Positions 29,692-38,998 of a DNA stretch of 64,000 nucleotides are shown here, piece by piece (position 1 is the stretch's first letter; each line of letters opens with the position of its first letter). This DNA is from Clostridia bacterium UC5.1-1C12 (lineage in GTDB: Bacteria; Bacillota_I; Bacilli_A; Erysipelotrichales; Erysipelotrichaceae), in assembly GCA_001305055.1 (NCBI GenBank), contig BBZX01000007.1, positions 62,001 through 126,000 on the forward strand, read 5' to 3'. Under the pieces are notes generated by a model that was given only the letters and a program-made list of their open reading frames with translations, searched no databases and was not told the DNA's origin. The translations under genes and the position numbers were made by a program.

Positions 29692-30250
29692 AAATCCTCC
29701 TCTTTTTTCCGCACATTGCAATTCCCTGATTAATATAATCCTTACACCAGAGCATGATTTCAGCATCCGCGATACTTACCTCATCACCAAGTATCGCCTT
29801 GATTTCATCAGTATCAAAAACAAAGCAGCCCGCATCGTTTTGATAACTGAAAATGAAATGGACACCGCAATCTGTTGTCGCCGCGATCATTACCGCATCA
29901 CCAATATCACCCATCGGCGGCGTATCCCAATGATCCCGCTGCATACTGGCAGAAATCTCTGTTCCTGCCCCTTCCTTTGATTTTAAACTAAACTCACCGC
30001 CGCACTGTTCACTCAATTCCTTAAAGAAAGGAACCCCCAGGCCGATCTTTCTCGTCGTTCGGGAGGTGAAGAACGGATCTTGTACCTTTCGGCACATTTC
30101 CTCATTCATTCCACAGCCATTATCACTGACGGTAATCTTAATCTGATTGCGCAGCTCACTGTCCGCTACTGCTACAGATACCTTTGTAGCTTTTGCTCTT
30201 ACGGAATTAGCCGCGATATCCAGCACATGCATTGACAGATTCTGCATCAT
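29657..30250 (-). CDS. GHKL-type ATP-binding protein without histidine phosphoacceptor
   Basis: Histidine-kinase-like ATPase fold: N box (VLDIAANSVRAKA), SDNGCGMN, and PFFTSRTTRKIGLGVPF as ATP lid and G2. It has no H box, sensor or membrane segment. A C-terminal domain of about 80 residues has HFIFSYQNDAGCFVFDTDEI. Its role in the hydrogenase operon is unknown; kinase or anti-sigma-like switching is possible. ATG at 30250 overlaps the PHP stop as ATGATG. The written frame runs 34 bp into the next gene; one more A in AAAAAA near 29711 gives KKEEDL and a stop overlapping the next ATG. Confidence 0.78.
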   Translation of the reverse strand: MMQNLSMHVLDIAANSVRAKATKVSVAVADSELRNQIKITVSDNGCGMNEEMCRKVQDPFFTSRTTRKIGLGVPFFKELSEQCGGEFSLKSKEGAGTEISASMQRDHWDTPPMGDIGDAVMIAATTDCGVHFIFSYQNDAGCFVFDTDEIKAILGDEVSIADAEIMLWCKDYINQGIAMCGKKRRIYEIISRFTKAA

Positions 30251-30945
30251 AAATATTTCCTCCAAACAGCTTCCAGCACTCCAAGGTCAACAGCATGCTC
30301 AGCCTCTGAAATATCAACCAGCTGATGCGCATCACTGTCGCAGAGCCAGAAAACCTGACTGCTGATCCAAGGATGCATTGCCATCACCCGCTGATAATCA
30401 GTTGGATGTTTGATTTCAATGCCGTCAAATTGCAGCGTTTCCGGAATGAAACCCAGCTGAGTGGTAATTGAATTTGAACGATCCAGCACATGTGCAAGCA
30501 CTGCCAGCCCATGATGCTCATGAATTGCCATCATCGTCTCATCAATATCCGCCATCACCGATTGAAGCAGCAGCACCTCTTCATTGCCGATCACTTGATC
30601 CTCAAGATCAAACAAATATTGATGACCAAAATACTGCACATCATTCTTAATCGGCAGCAGCCGCTGAGCCAGCCAGTCTTGAAACTGCTCTGCATCATTT
30701 ATTTGCTTAAAATAAGCAAGTACATGCACTTCTTCCAGCGTCTGCACCTCTACACCGTATACATATGATAAACCATACTGCTTCGCGGCTGCCGCCATAA
30801 CCCGCTGCTGTTTCAGCGAATTGTGATCGGTAACGGCAATCAGCTGTAATCCTTTCAGCATTGCCATACCGGCAATATTATTCGGACTCATATCATCATT
30901 GGCACAGGGTGACAAACCGGAATGAATATGCAGATCATAAAACAT
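30247..30945 (-). CDS. PHP-domain phosphoesterase
   Basis: About 232 residues with metal-binding motifs of the PHP family: DLHIHSGLSPCAND at the N-terminus, AVTDHNS, an internal HEHHGLAVLAHV and C-terminal LCDSDAHQL. PHP proteins cleave phosphoesters such as nucleotide or histidinol phosphate. The substrate here is unknown; a nucleotide signal linked to the adjacent ATPases is one idea. ATG at 30945 overlaps the preceding DRTGG gene by 11 bp. All genes of the cluster are similarly coupled. Confidence 0.82.
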   Translation of the reverse strand: MFYDLHIHSGLSPCANDDMSPNNIAGMAMLKGLQLIAVTDHNSLKQQRVMAAAAKQYGLSYVYGVEVQTLEEVHVLAYFKQINDAEQFQDWLAQRLLPIKNDVQYFGHQYLFDLEDQVIGNEEVLLLQSVMADIDETMMAIHEHHGLAVLAHVLDRSNSITTQLGFIPETLQFDGIEIKHPTDYQRVMAMHPWISSQVFWLCDSDAHQLVDISEAEHAVDLGVLEAVWRKYL

Positions 30946-31279
30946 AACTATATGCCAGCTTAAAGCACTCACAGCACACATCATAGGCACTCTTCGGCAC
31001 TTGAAATAAAGCGATATTCTCTTCCAGCACCTTATCAAGTGTAGCCTGCGGCACCTCCGCTCCCTGAACGATAATCAAACAGCTGATTTCTTTTAACGCC
31101 GCTACAGCTACAATATTCAGATGTGTCTGTACGGTAATCCATGCCTGTCCCGGTTCACAGTTGCCCATGACCCAGCTCAGCAGATCGCCGCAGAACACAC
31201 CGCTGATTTCTTTTTCAAGTGCTTCCTCACTGGCCGTTATCGGCCAGTTTGTTTCGGCAAGTACTTCTTTTACTTTCAT
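30935..31279 (-). CDS. DRTGG-domain protein, second copy
   Basis: 114 residues, a stand-alone DRTGG domain. The C-terminal part has CLIIVQGAEVPQATLDKVLEENIALFQVPKSAYDV, and the N-terminus has SGVFCGDLLSWVMGN. DRTGG domains also occur in phosphotransacetylases and inorganic pyrophosphatases and are thought to be ligand- or nucleotide-binding regulatory modules. ATG at 31279 overlaps the stop of the Fe-S gene by 4 bp (ATGA), showing tight coupling. Confidence 0.78.
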   Translation of the reverse strand: MKVKEVLAETNWPITASEEALEKEISGVFCGDLLSWVMGNCEPGQAWITVQTHLNIVAVAALKEISCLIIVQGAEVPQATLDKVLEENIALFQVPKSAYDVCCECFKLAYSYVL

Positions 31280-32445
31280 ACATCCTCCCGCTTTCCCAAG
31301 ATTTTGCAGTCATGCAGCGTTTTTCTGCCGTCAACGATTTCTTCAGCCATTGTTCGGCATGAAGGAAAACCGCACGCACCGCAGTCAAAGCCTGGCAGAA
31401 CCTCAAGCTGTTCATTTACCGATTTGAATTGCCAGCTGAGCAAATGTTCGGCATTGATTCAATATTGCTGTTGGTTTCCTCACCATACAGATCTGCAATC
31501 TTAAATTTTTTCAGCATCGGCTCGGCTTCCTGCAGCAACCTTGTCATATTCACCTTGCCGTTAAACGGATTACCCCATATAAACTTGCCGCCGATACAGC
31601 CATTGCTGCATGCCGACAATGACAGATATTTGACTTCTTTCAGCAAACCAAACTCCGCCAGCTCCAATACCTTTTTAATCTTATCCAAGCCATCTACCGC
31701 CAGCATCTGATTATTTACCTGCATATTCAGACCGCTGACCACTGATTTAATCGCTTCCTCATACAGTACCATCGGCTTGCGTGCCTCATTGCGCACATGA
31801 TTGATCTGCGGAAACAAATCAACGATGGACAATGCATGATCGATCGCCGACTGCTTACCATATGGATACTTAGCCAGTGTAAGCTTTGACGGACATTCAC
31901 AGAATAGGAAAATCCCTAACTTATTCGGATCATCTGCCGCAGCCCGCACCGCCCTTGCCGCGATTTCAGCCGGATAATCGAAAGGCAGAATATTACTTAA
32001 AAGCATTGGATACTTCAATTCAATCAGCCGGTTAATAACCGGACAGAAAGAAGAAATCAACAATCTTGAATCATTATATTTCATATAATCACTGGTCGCA
32101 GCATAAACCGCTGCCTCATATTCGCCCAGTGACAATACTTCATCAAATCCCAATTGATCTAATGCGGCATTCAGTGTTTCAACTTCTTCTAATGAGCTGC
32201 AGTCTGAATAAATTGAGGTTGGCACTAACAATACGCTCTTCTCATAATTATCTTTATCGATAATTGTAGAGCCCTTGGCCTGTAACCCCAAATTTGTACA
32301 CGCATCCATGCACTGACCGCAGTTAATACACTTCTTGGGAGATATAATTGCTCGTTCATTCTGAATCGTGATGGCTTCCGTAGCAGATACGAAGGCAATG
32401 CATGCATTTGGTACATTTATGCAAAGTATAAGAAATTACACTCAT
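31276..32445 (-). CDS. Fe-S protein with hydrogenase-like domain, non-catalytic (frameshifted twice)
   Basis: About 390 residues after correction. The N-terminus has 2x[4Fe-4S] motifs (CTKCMHCLRIC, CINCGQCMDAC). The middle resembles the H-cluster domain of [FeFe]-hydrogenases but keeps only scattered cysteines (SSFCPVI, FLFCECPSK, SACSNGCIGGKF) and lacks TSCCP-type and MPC motifs. The C-terminus has GFDCGACGFPSCRTMAEE and a final cysteine, an RnfB-like [4Fe-4S] site. It is likely a redox sensor or scaffold rather than an enzyme. Breaks: near 32366 (two bases missing after RIC) and near 31455 (one A). Start and stop overlap neighbours by ATGA. Confidence 0.75.
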
Positions 32446-32867
32446 GGCTGAATCCTAAATCCAATCATAAGCCGTGTACCCTGCGGTGAAGTTTCAATAT
32501 CAAACTCATCACTCACCCGCTTGATATTCGGCAGCCCCATACCTGCACCAAAGCCAAATTCCCGCGCCTTTTCACTGGCCGTCGACCAGCCCGGCGACAT
32601 TGCTTTCTCAAGATCGCTGATGCCTGGCCCATGATCATTAAAATGAATGCTCAGCAAACCATCTTCAGCAATATTAAGTTCTATTTCTCCGCCTTCAGAA
32701 TGGATGATCATATTGATCTCTGCCTCATAACAGGCAACCGCAATATTTCTCAGCACATTCGGATTCAATCCCATCTGTTTCAGCACACTCTTGATACTGC
32801 TTGACACACGTCCGGCATTGGCATAATCCTCACGCTGCACCTGATAATCTTGATGAAACAGACTCAT
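32442..32867 (-). CDS. RsbW/anti-sigma-like ATP-binding protein
   Basis: About 141 residues with the fold of serine kinase anti-sigma factors: N box YEAEINMIIHSEGG, G1 NDHGPGI, G2 GFGAGMGLPNIKRVSDEF. It lacks membrane segments. In SpoIIAB/RsbW the same fold phosphorylates a serine on a STAS partner; no STAS gene is present here, so the partner is unknown and may be a DRTGG protein. ATG at 32867 overlaps the preceding stop by 4 bp, and its stop overlaps the Fe-S gene start. Confidence 0.82.
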   Translation of the reverse strand: MSLFHQDYQVQREDYANAGRVSSSIKSVLKQMGLNPNVLRNIAVACYEAEINMIIHSEGGEIELNIAEDGLLSIHFNDHGPGISDLEKAMSPGWSTASEKAREFGFGAGMGLPNIKRVSDEFDIETSPQGTRLMIGFRIQP

Positions 32868-33220
32868 GCTTTCTCCACTGGCTTCAAGCCGTGTCCATAA
32901 AGCAGACCGCAAGTTTCATACATTGTGCAGCGAGTTGCCAGAAGCGTCAGTTCCATGCTTTCAGCAAGCTGAAGATCCTCATCACTAACGTGTTTATCAC
33001 GGACATAAAGCACGGTGCCGATATCAAGCATATCTGCCGTACGCAGACTTTGAGCATTACATAATCCCGTAACCAAAACCGTTTGATCGCTGTCCTTCTG
33101 CACTAAGGCCAAGACATCGCTCATCAGATCACTGGCAAATACATAATTAAATTCCTGATTTTCATCATAAGGTGTTAAAGCTGTCCCGTCTATCAGCTGC
33201 AGCAGCTGTTTCAGCTTCAT
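32864..33220 (-). CDS. DRTGG-like domain protein, first copy
   Basis: 118 residues of the DRTGG/iron-sulfur-binding hydrogenase accessory type: MKLKQLLQLIDG, FASDLMSDVLALV, VLVTGLCNAQSLRTADMLDIGTVLYVRDK and a C-terminal CTMYETCGLLYGHGLK with two cysteines that could bind metal. Its role is unknown; it sits directly after hydC (5 bp) and overlaps the ATPase gene. Confidence 0.75.
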   Translation of the reverse strand: MKLKQLLQLIDGTALTPYDENQEFNYVFASDLMSDVLALVQKDSDQTVLVTGLCNAQSLRTADMLDIGTVLYVRDKHVSDEDLQLAESMELTLLATRCTMYETCGLLYGHGLKPVEKA

Positions 33221-33224
33221 AGGC

Positions 33225-33713
33225 TTACCCCCGTTCAGCTTCGATCATATCACGTAAAATAACTTTAATTTCCGTTGGATCAGCTAAATTACCATGCACC
33301 TTACCATCAATCGTCGCAACCGGAGCCAAACCGCAGGCTCCCAGACAGCGGGTAGCATCGATTGAGAAGAAACCATCTTCACTTGTTCCGTTTACCTTAC
33401 AGCCGCAGATATCACAAATTGTCTCCAGCAGCTTCTGGGCGCCCTTTACATAACAAGCCGTACCCATGCAGACATTGATCACATGTTTTCCCTTTGGCTC
33501 AGTAGTAAACTGGGTATAGAATGTAACCACGCCATACACCTTCGCAACCGGTTCGTGACACGCATCGGCGATCTTCACCATAGCCTCAAAAGGAATGTAT
33601 CCCAAATCGTGCTGAACATCATGAAGCATCAGCTTCACAGGACCTAGCTTATCCTTGTGACGTTCAACAATTGCATCAATCACAGCCAGTGACTGAGCAT
33701 TCAGTTTTTCCAT
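33225..33713 (-). CDS. hydC: Hydrogenase subunit HydC (NuoE-like 2Fe-2S)
   Basis: About 162 residues, homologous to complex I NuoE. [2Fe-2S] ligands are in CMGTACYVKGA and ATRCLGACGLAPV, and the N-terminal helical part has LHDVQHDLGYIP and VYGVVTFYTQF. It shuttles electrons between HydB and NAD(H). ATG at 33713 is preferred because AGAGGTG lies 6 nt upstream; the in-frame GTG at 33722 overlaps that site. It is the first gene of a ten-gene operon. Confidence 0.92.
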   Translation of the reverse strand: MEKLNAQSLAVIDAIVERHKDKLGPVKLMLHDVQHDLGYIPFEAMVKIADACHEPVAKVYGVVTFYTQFTTEPKGKHVINVCMGTACYVKGAQKLLETICDICGCKVNGTSEDGFFSIDATRCLGACGLAPVATIDGKVHGNLADPTEIKVILRDMIEAERG

Positions 33714-33771
33714 TTCATGCACCTCTTTCTTTATCTCATGAAGTAAATAAGGTAGTTCTATTTACTCTATA

Positions 33772-33800
33772 ATAATACCATGTAAACGCTTCATTTAAAA
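33772..33800 (-). promoter_or_regulatory. Putative promoter of hydrogenase operon, cre-like spacer
   Basis: TTTTAA (33795-33800) and TATTAT (33772-33777) on the minus strand with a 17-nt spacer, about 60 bp before hydC. The spacer contains TGAAGCGTTTACA, a cre half-match for CcpA (complete on one side only). Confidence 0.45.
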
Positions 33801-33819
33801 CATTTACCTCGTGTATATT

Positions 33820-33898
33820 TTCACAAAAAATAATAATTTCACAAGTTAAAAAATGGTCAAACTGAGCGGTTCAGCCATTATTGTTAATAAATTATCAA
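33820..33898. promoter_or_regulatory. Rex-like operator and TTCACAA repeats upstream of hydC
   Basis: TTGTTAATAAATTATCAA at 33881-33898 matches the Rex consensus TTGTTAA-N4-TTAACAA with one mismatch. TTCACAA occurs at 33820-33826 and 33838-33844, exactly 18 bp apart, and again at 33985-33991; it is the half-site of the alternative Rex consensus TTGTGAA-N4-TTCACAA. Rex represses NADH-oxidising fermentation genes when NADH is low, which suits a NADH-linked hydrogenase. Binding is inferred. Confidence 0.5.
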
Positions 33899-33992
33899 TT
33901 ACAAATAAGCCCATTGTATCCGTATTTTTCATGAATTAAATAAAAAAACATCGAGCTAAGCCGATGTATAATATAAGCAATAATTTCACAAC

Positions 33993-34726
33993 TTAAATTT
34001 CCCTTTTTTCCAGATATTTCATGATTTTTTTTGAAATAAACTCGGTAAATGCCAACAACAAGATAATCCACAGCGTCCAGGCAAACAAGCCGGACATGTC
34101 CATATTGATCCGGCAGATCTGCAGCTGACGGCCGATTCCCGGCGATACCGAACCGATAATTTCCGCCATGACACCCACCTTAAAGGCCAGCCCTGCCCCA
34201 GTGGATAAAGCCGCTTTGAGATAAGGCTCGATCAGCGGCAGATAGACACGAAACAAAAGATTCGGCATCGATTCAGGATAGACTCTCGCAACATCAATGA
34301 GATCCTGATCAATGCTTTTGATCCCGCTGAGTACATTGGCATAAATCATCGGAAACAAAATCATAAAGCAAATCAGTCTCACGGCGGTTTCATTATTGGT
34401 CCAGATCAGGGCAATTAAAATATATGAGATATTTGGAATACTTTTCAAAATTAGATAAACCGGCGCAAACAGCTCTGCCAGCCAGCGATAATAACCGCAC
34501 AGCAGGCCCAGCAGCAAGGCACAGACATAAGCAATTGCCAAACCGCTTAACGAACGGTAAAGGCTCATCAAGATCGCCTGATAAAACACCGGCGAAGTGA
34601 GCTGAACAAGCATCTGTTTAAAAACGTCAAAAGGGAGCGGAAGCATGAATTCATTGTTGATCCGTGCCGCCAGCACGATCCACAAAAGCAAAAGCACGAT
34701 AATTACGGCTGCGCTTTTTTCTTCAT
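33993..34726 (-). CDS. ABC transporter permease (SsuC/TauC-like)
   Basis: About 244 residues with six helices and the EAA-type loop (IDQDLIDVARVYPESM... RVYLPLIEPYL) typical of SsuC/ThiX-like permeases. After correction it starts MKKKSAAVIIV at 34726; AAAAAA near 34715-34720 lacks one A. It lies 28 bp downstream of a matching substrate-binding lipoprotein. No ATP-binding subunit is encoded next to it, so a shared or distant ATPase is needed. Confidence 0.82.
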
Positions 34727-34754
34727 CACCTTCACTCCCTTCAATCGAATGGAA

Positions 34755-35699
34755 TTATTTACTTAACATTTCACTTGTATAATCAATACCAAACAGCTTC
34801 AGCATCGTCGTAATATCAGCCTCGCATGAACTGGCAGGCGTATAGCGGATATTCTGCTTCGCCCAAGTAGCCGCCGCAATTTTACTGCTAGGCACACCCA
34901 AAACCTCCGGTGTCAGCTGATCGACTAAACTGCTGACCTTTGATGGTTCATCGGCCGCCGCATTTACAAAGCTTTCAATCTGAGACAATGCCGCACTGAC
35001 CTTTTCCTCACTGCCCTGCTTTACAAAGATGGCCGCCTGCGGGAAGCCTGTAGATGTTGTGGACATCTTTTCCTGATAAGCGCTTTGCAGATCCAGAATC
35101 ACCTTCAATTCAATGCCCTGCTCCTTCGCTTTCGCAATCGTAGCTGTCACTGCCGGTTCCGCCAGCAAGCCGCTTTCCGCTTTGCCGCTCAGCAAGATTC
35201 CCTGCACATCTTGAGCGCTGGAATAATAAGTAATCTCTGGGACAAGGCTTTCCACATCAACTGAATTCTTGAATACGATATCCGGCACACTGCCTTCACC
35301 GAAAGCAGCGAAATTACCAGCTTCTTCAAGAGCCGTATCACTGGTGCCCACCAGATACAGATTACCCCATGTAATTACCGCTTCAAGACGATATACTGTC
35401 TTATCCGCACTAATCAGCTTAGCCCCTAAATTAATCGGTGCCAAAATCATGTCATAATCCGAATCGCTCTTGGCAAATTCAGCGCTTAACGCCTCACTGC
35501 CGGTAACAAAATCAACCGTATTCACACCATCCGCTGCCAACTCCATCACGGATAATGCCGGTGCTCCCGTAGGCGCTAAAACTTTAATCGGTTCTGCGAC
35601 CGGATTCTTTGGTTCCTCACCCTCAGATTCATTGCCAGCCGGTGCCGCGCAGCCGGTCAACAACAGTGCCGCTACTAATAAGCCTTTAAATAGTTTCAT
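34755..35699 (-). CDS. ABC transporter substrate-binding lipoprotein (SsuA/NMT1-like)
   Basis: 314 residues with lipobox LLTGC and a periplasmic-binding-protein fold (LAPTGAPALSVMEL, TYYSSAQDVQGILLSGKAESGLLAEPAV). It resembles NMT1/SsuA proteins for sulfonates, thiamin precursors or nitrate; the ligand is unknown. Its ATG at 35699 overlaps the restored stop of thrS as ATGA, so it is translated from the T-box controlled thrS message. Confidence 0.82.
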   Translation of the reverse strand: MKLFKGLLVAALLLTGCAAPAGNESEGEEPKNPVAEPIKVLAPTGAPALSVMELAADGVNTVDFVTGSEALSAEFAKSDSDYDMILAPINLGAKLISADKTVYRLEAVITWGNLYLVGTSDTALEEAGNFAAFGEGSVPDIVFKNSVDVESLVPEITYYSSAQDVQGILLSGKAESGLLAEPAVTATIAKAKEQGIELKVILDLQSAYQEKMSTTSTGFPQAAIFVKQGSEEKVSAALSQIESFVNAAADEPSKVSSLVDQLTPEVLGVPSSKIAAATWAKQNIRYTPASSCEADITTMLKLFGIDYTSEMLSK

Positions 35700-37425
35700 C
35701 TTTTCTCCTCAATTTCTAAGCGCAATGATTGGATGAATTCTTCAAATGGTACAGTCAGACTTCTTTTTCACCTTGACGGCGGATCGATACAGTGCCTGCC
35801 TCTGCCTCACCATCACCTAATACAAGCTGTACCGGTACCTTCTTCATCTGTGCTTCTCTTATACGATACCCCAATTTTTCATTTCTTGCATCCAATTTGC
35901 TTCTGAAACCTAAAGCCTTTAACTGATCATTGATCTGCTTGGCATAATCATAATGCAGCTCATGATGAACCGGAATAACTTCTACTTGTACCGGTGCCAG
36001 CCACATTGGAAATTTACCTGCATAATGTTCGATCAGAATACCGATAAAGCGTTCAATTGAACCGAAGATAACACGATGCAGCATTACTGGACGCACCTTT
36101 TCACCATGCTCATCGATATAAGTCAAGTCAAAACGTTCAGGCAGATTCATATCCAGCTGAATTGTACCGCACTGCCATACACGGCCTAATGAATCCTTGA
36201 TATGGAAATCCAGCTTAGGCCCGTAGAAAGCTCCGTCACCCGGATTGATCTTATAAGTTTTGCCGGCATGTTCGCAAGCTTTAGCAAGTGCTTCTTCACT
36301 TTTATTCCAAATTTCAATATCACCGATATACTTCTCTTCCGGGCGTGTTGATAATTCAATGCTGTAAGTCAGATTAAAAATCTTATACACACGATCGATA
36401 AAATTAATTAAACTGATAACCTCGCTCTCAATTTGATCCGGACGCATAAAGATATGGGCATCATCCTGAGTAAATGTACGCACACGGAATAAACCGTTCA
36501 ATGCGCCGCTTGCTTCATGACGGTGCACCTGACCAAGCTCACCCATGCGTAAAGGCAGATCCTTATAGGAATGCAGGCTGTTCTTATAAACCAGCATTGA
36601 ACCTGGACAGTTCATCGGTTTAATCGCAAATTCACGATCATCAACCATTGAAGTATACATATTTTCCTTATAATTGAACCAGTGACCGCTGACTTCCCAT
36701 AATTCCTTGCTCATCATGATCGGTGTCTTGATAAATTCATAATTCTCTTTGGTATGCTCATCATACCAGAAACGCTCTAATTCATTTCTTAAAATCATGC
36801 CGTTAGGCAGAAAGAACGGCGCACCCGGTGCATATTCACTCATCATAAATAAATCAAGCTCACGGCCTAATTTCTTATGATCGCGTTTTTTAGCTTCCTC
36901 CAGCAAATATAAATGCTCTTCCAGCGCTTCCGGCGTCTCAAAGCAGATACCATAGATACGCTGCAGCATCTTATTGTTCGCATCGCCCTTCCAATAAGCG
37001 CCGGAATGCTTCAAAAGCTTAAAGTTCTTCAATTGCTTCACTGTCTCAACATGCGGACCGCGGCACAAATCTGTAAAATCACCCTGACGGTAACAGCTGA
37101 TTGTTCCATCCTCAAGATCTTTAATTAATTCGATCTTATAAGGATCATCTTTAAACTTCTCCAACGCTTCTTCCTTGCTGATTTCTTCGCGGACAATACG
37201 CTTGCCATCTTTAACCAGCTTTTTCATTTCCTTTTCAATCTTAGTCAGATCTTCTTCCTTGATGACTTCATCGCCCAAATCTATATCATAATAGAAGCCC
37301 TCTGAAATAACAGGCCCTACCCAGAATTTAGCCTGTGGATACAGGTGCTTCACTGCCTGAGCCATCAAATGTGCGCAGGAATGATTCAATACACTTAAAT
37401 TTTCATCTTGTTTAATATCAATCAT
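35696..37425 (-). CDS. thrS: Threonyl-tRNA synthetase, TGS-less (frameshift at 3' end)
   Basis: About 575 residues, shorter than the usual 640: the TGS domain is missing and the protein starts with the editing domain (LNHSCAHLMAQAV; editing site HSGAYWKGD). The class II core carries MNCPGSM, MGELGQVHRHE, DDAHIF and LHRVIFGSIERF, then the anticodon-binding domain. The frame breaks in AAAAA near 35761-35765; one A restores the normal end VPFEEFIQSLRLEIEEKR. TGS-less ThrRS of this length is also found in mollicutes. ATG at 37425 follows TAGGAGG. Control is by the T-box upstream. Confidence 0.93.
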
Positions 37426-37447
37426 TTTTATTTACCTCCTAACAAAA

Positions 37448-37665
37448 TAAAAAACAGACTCCATCTGAAGGACGAGAGTCTGTCGCGGTACCACCTTGCT
37501 TCGCATACATTGCTGCATGCCTCAACTCTTTAACGCAGATTAAACGGTACACCTTTTCAGGGACAGCTCACCGGGAGTAAGATCAATCTGCCGCAGGAAG
37601 TTTTCACCACCACTTCCCTCTCTGATTAGCTCAAAGGATCTCATATCCGGATCATTGCTTATGTA
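37448..37665 (-). promoter_or_regulatory. T-box leader of thrS
   Basis: On the minus strand the leader contains the antiterminator T-box GGTGGTACCGCG (37484-37495). It is followed by the competing terminator ACAGACTC...GAGTCTGT (37454-37483) with TTTTTT. Upstream lie stem I elements, including AGAGAGGGAAG with GTGGTGAAAACTTCC. An ACT (Thr) triplet at 37576-37578 is a candidate specifier. Uncharged tRNA-Thr should promote readthrough into thrS and the following ABC genes. Confidence 0.92.
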
Positions 37666-37668
37666 TCT

Positions 37669-37697
37669 ATTTAACAACCAAAGCTGCTTTTTGTCAA
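37669..37697 (-). promoter_or_regulatory. Promoter of thrS leader
   Basis: TTGACA (37692-37697) and TTAAAT (37669-37674) on the minus strand with a 17-nt spacer, just before the T-box leader. Confidence 0.8.
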
Positions 37698-37759
37698 CCG
37701 TAAAACTCGATGATACACATTTTATATGTGATGATTAGAAAATGATATCAGCCATAATA

Positions 37760-38989
37760 TTACAGCACAAAACGTCCATTCTCAAAAATCAGCGTTTCAT
37801 TGCCATCTTGATCAAGACCGCGGATACACATCGTTTCATCACCAAACATGAAATCCACATGCTTGATTGAATCATTGACGCCCACCTCAGCCATCTGTTC
37901 AGGACTCATCTCACAGCCGCCCTCAACCGAAAGCGGATAAGCCGCGCCCAGCGCCAGATGACATGACGCATTTTCATCAAATAATGTATTATAGAACAGA
38001 ATACCGCTTTGTGAGATTGGTGATTCATGTTCAACAATGGCGACTTCACCTAAATAGCAGCTGCCTTCATCGGCGGCCAGGATTTGTTTCAAAGCATCGG
38101 CTTCTTTTTCAGCACAGAAATCGATGACCTTGCCATCTTTGAATTCAAACCAAAAATTTTCAATCAGGCTGCCGCTGTGATCCAACGGTTTAGTAGCCAC
38201 TACTTTACCATTAACCTGCCATTTCATCGGCGCTGTAAAGATTTCTTCAGTCGGCATGTTAGCATTGAAGAAAACACCCTTCTGTGACTTCTCACCGCCG
38301 CCTGACCATATATGGCCCTCCGGCAGTCCAACATAAAGATTAGTTCCTTTTTCATTTTTAAAATGAAGTGCCTTAAAAGCCTTCTGATTCAGCTTATCAC
38401 AGCGCTCACTCAGCAAGCGGTCATGCTCATCCCAAGCCGCCATCGCGTCATTTTCCTCATCGATATAAACAGCCTTAAGAATCGCATCCCAAAGCTTATC
38501 TTCCGCTTCCTTTTCATCCAGTTCAGGGAAAACTGCCTTAGCCCAAGCCGGATTGCTGTCAGCAAACACACACCACTCATTTTGATCGCTGCGCGTTGCG
38601 TCATAAAAAGGCTTCAGGGCACGATCCAGCACTTCATTCGCGAGCTTCACCTTTTTGCTGTCCACACCCTTCAGATACTTAGGTGTGGGTGAAGCGATAC
38701 TGGCTACGGCCGCTCCCTCTTTGATCGGTTCAAGACGGGCATCAATAAACCATGAATGCGGTTTGCTTAAGCGCTCCTCACTTTGATATTCTAAATCATA
38801 ACGCTTAATTAAATCATCCTTCCAATTAATATAAACCTCACAGGCACCTGCCTCATACGCCTTTTTGCACAGCCGGCGTACAAGCTCATAAGAAGTGACG
38901 GGCGCATTAACAATCAGCGGCTGATCAGGCTGAAGATTGACACCCTTTTTAATAATTAATTCCGCGTATTTATCTAAACATTTTTTCAT
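37760..38989 (-). CDS. M29 family aminopeptidase (AmpS/PepS)
   Basis: 409 residues, normal length for thermophilic metalloaminopeptidases. Metal-site segments include EVAIVEHESPISQSGILFYNTLFDENASCHLALG and HVDFMFGDETMCIRG; the N-terminus has KYAELIIKKGVNLQPDQPL. It removes N-terminal residues from peptides in the cytoplasm using two metal ions. Start ATG at 38989, 9 bp after the ROK gene, so the two are likely co-transcribed. Confidence 0.92.
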   Translation of the reverse strand: MKKCLDKYAELIIKKGVNLQPDQPLIVNAPVTSYELVRRLCKKAYEAGACEVYINWKDDLIKRYDLEYQSEERLSKPHSWFIDARLEPIKEGAAVASIASPTPKYLKGVDSKKVKLANEVLDRALKPFYDATRSDQNEWCVFADSNPAWAKAVFPELDEKEAEDKLWDAILKAVYIDEENDAMAAWDEHDRLLSERCDKLNQKAFKALHFKNEKGTNLYVGLPEGHIWSGGGEKSQKGVFFNANMPTEEIFTAPMKWQVNGKVVATKPLDHSGSLIENFWFEFKDGKVIDFCAEKEADALKQILAADEGSCYLGEVAIVEHESPISQSGILFYNTLFDENASCHLALGAAYPLSVEGGCEMSPEQMAEVGVNDSIKHVDFMFGDETMCIRGLDQDGNETLIFENGRFVL

Positions 38990-38998
38990 ATTGAACTC

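Noticed and set aside
33781..33794. Full CcpA site in the hydrogenase promoter
   Set aside because: Only one half (CGTTTACA on the minus strand) matches; three consensus positions on the other side fail, so it is listed only as cre-like.
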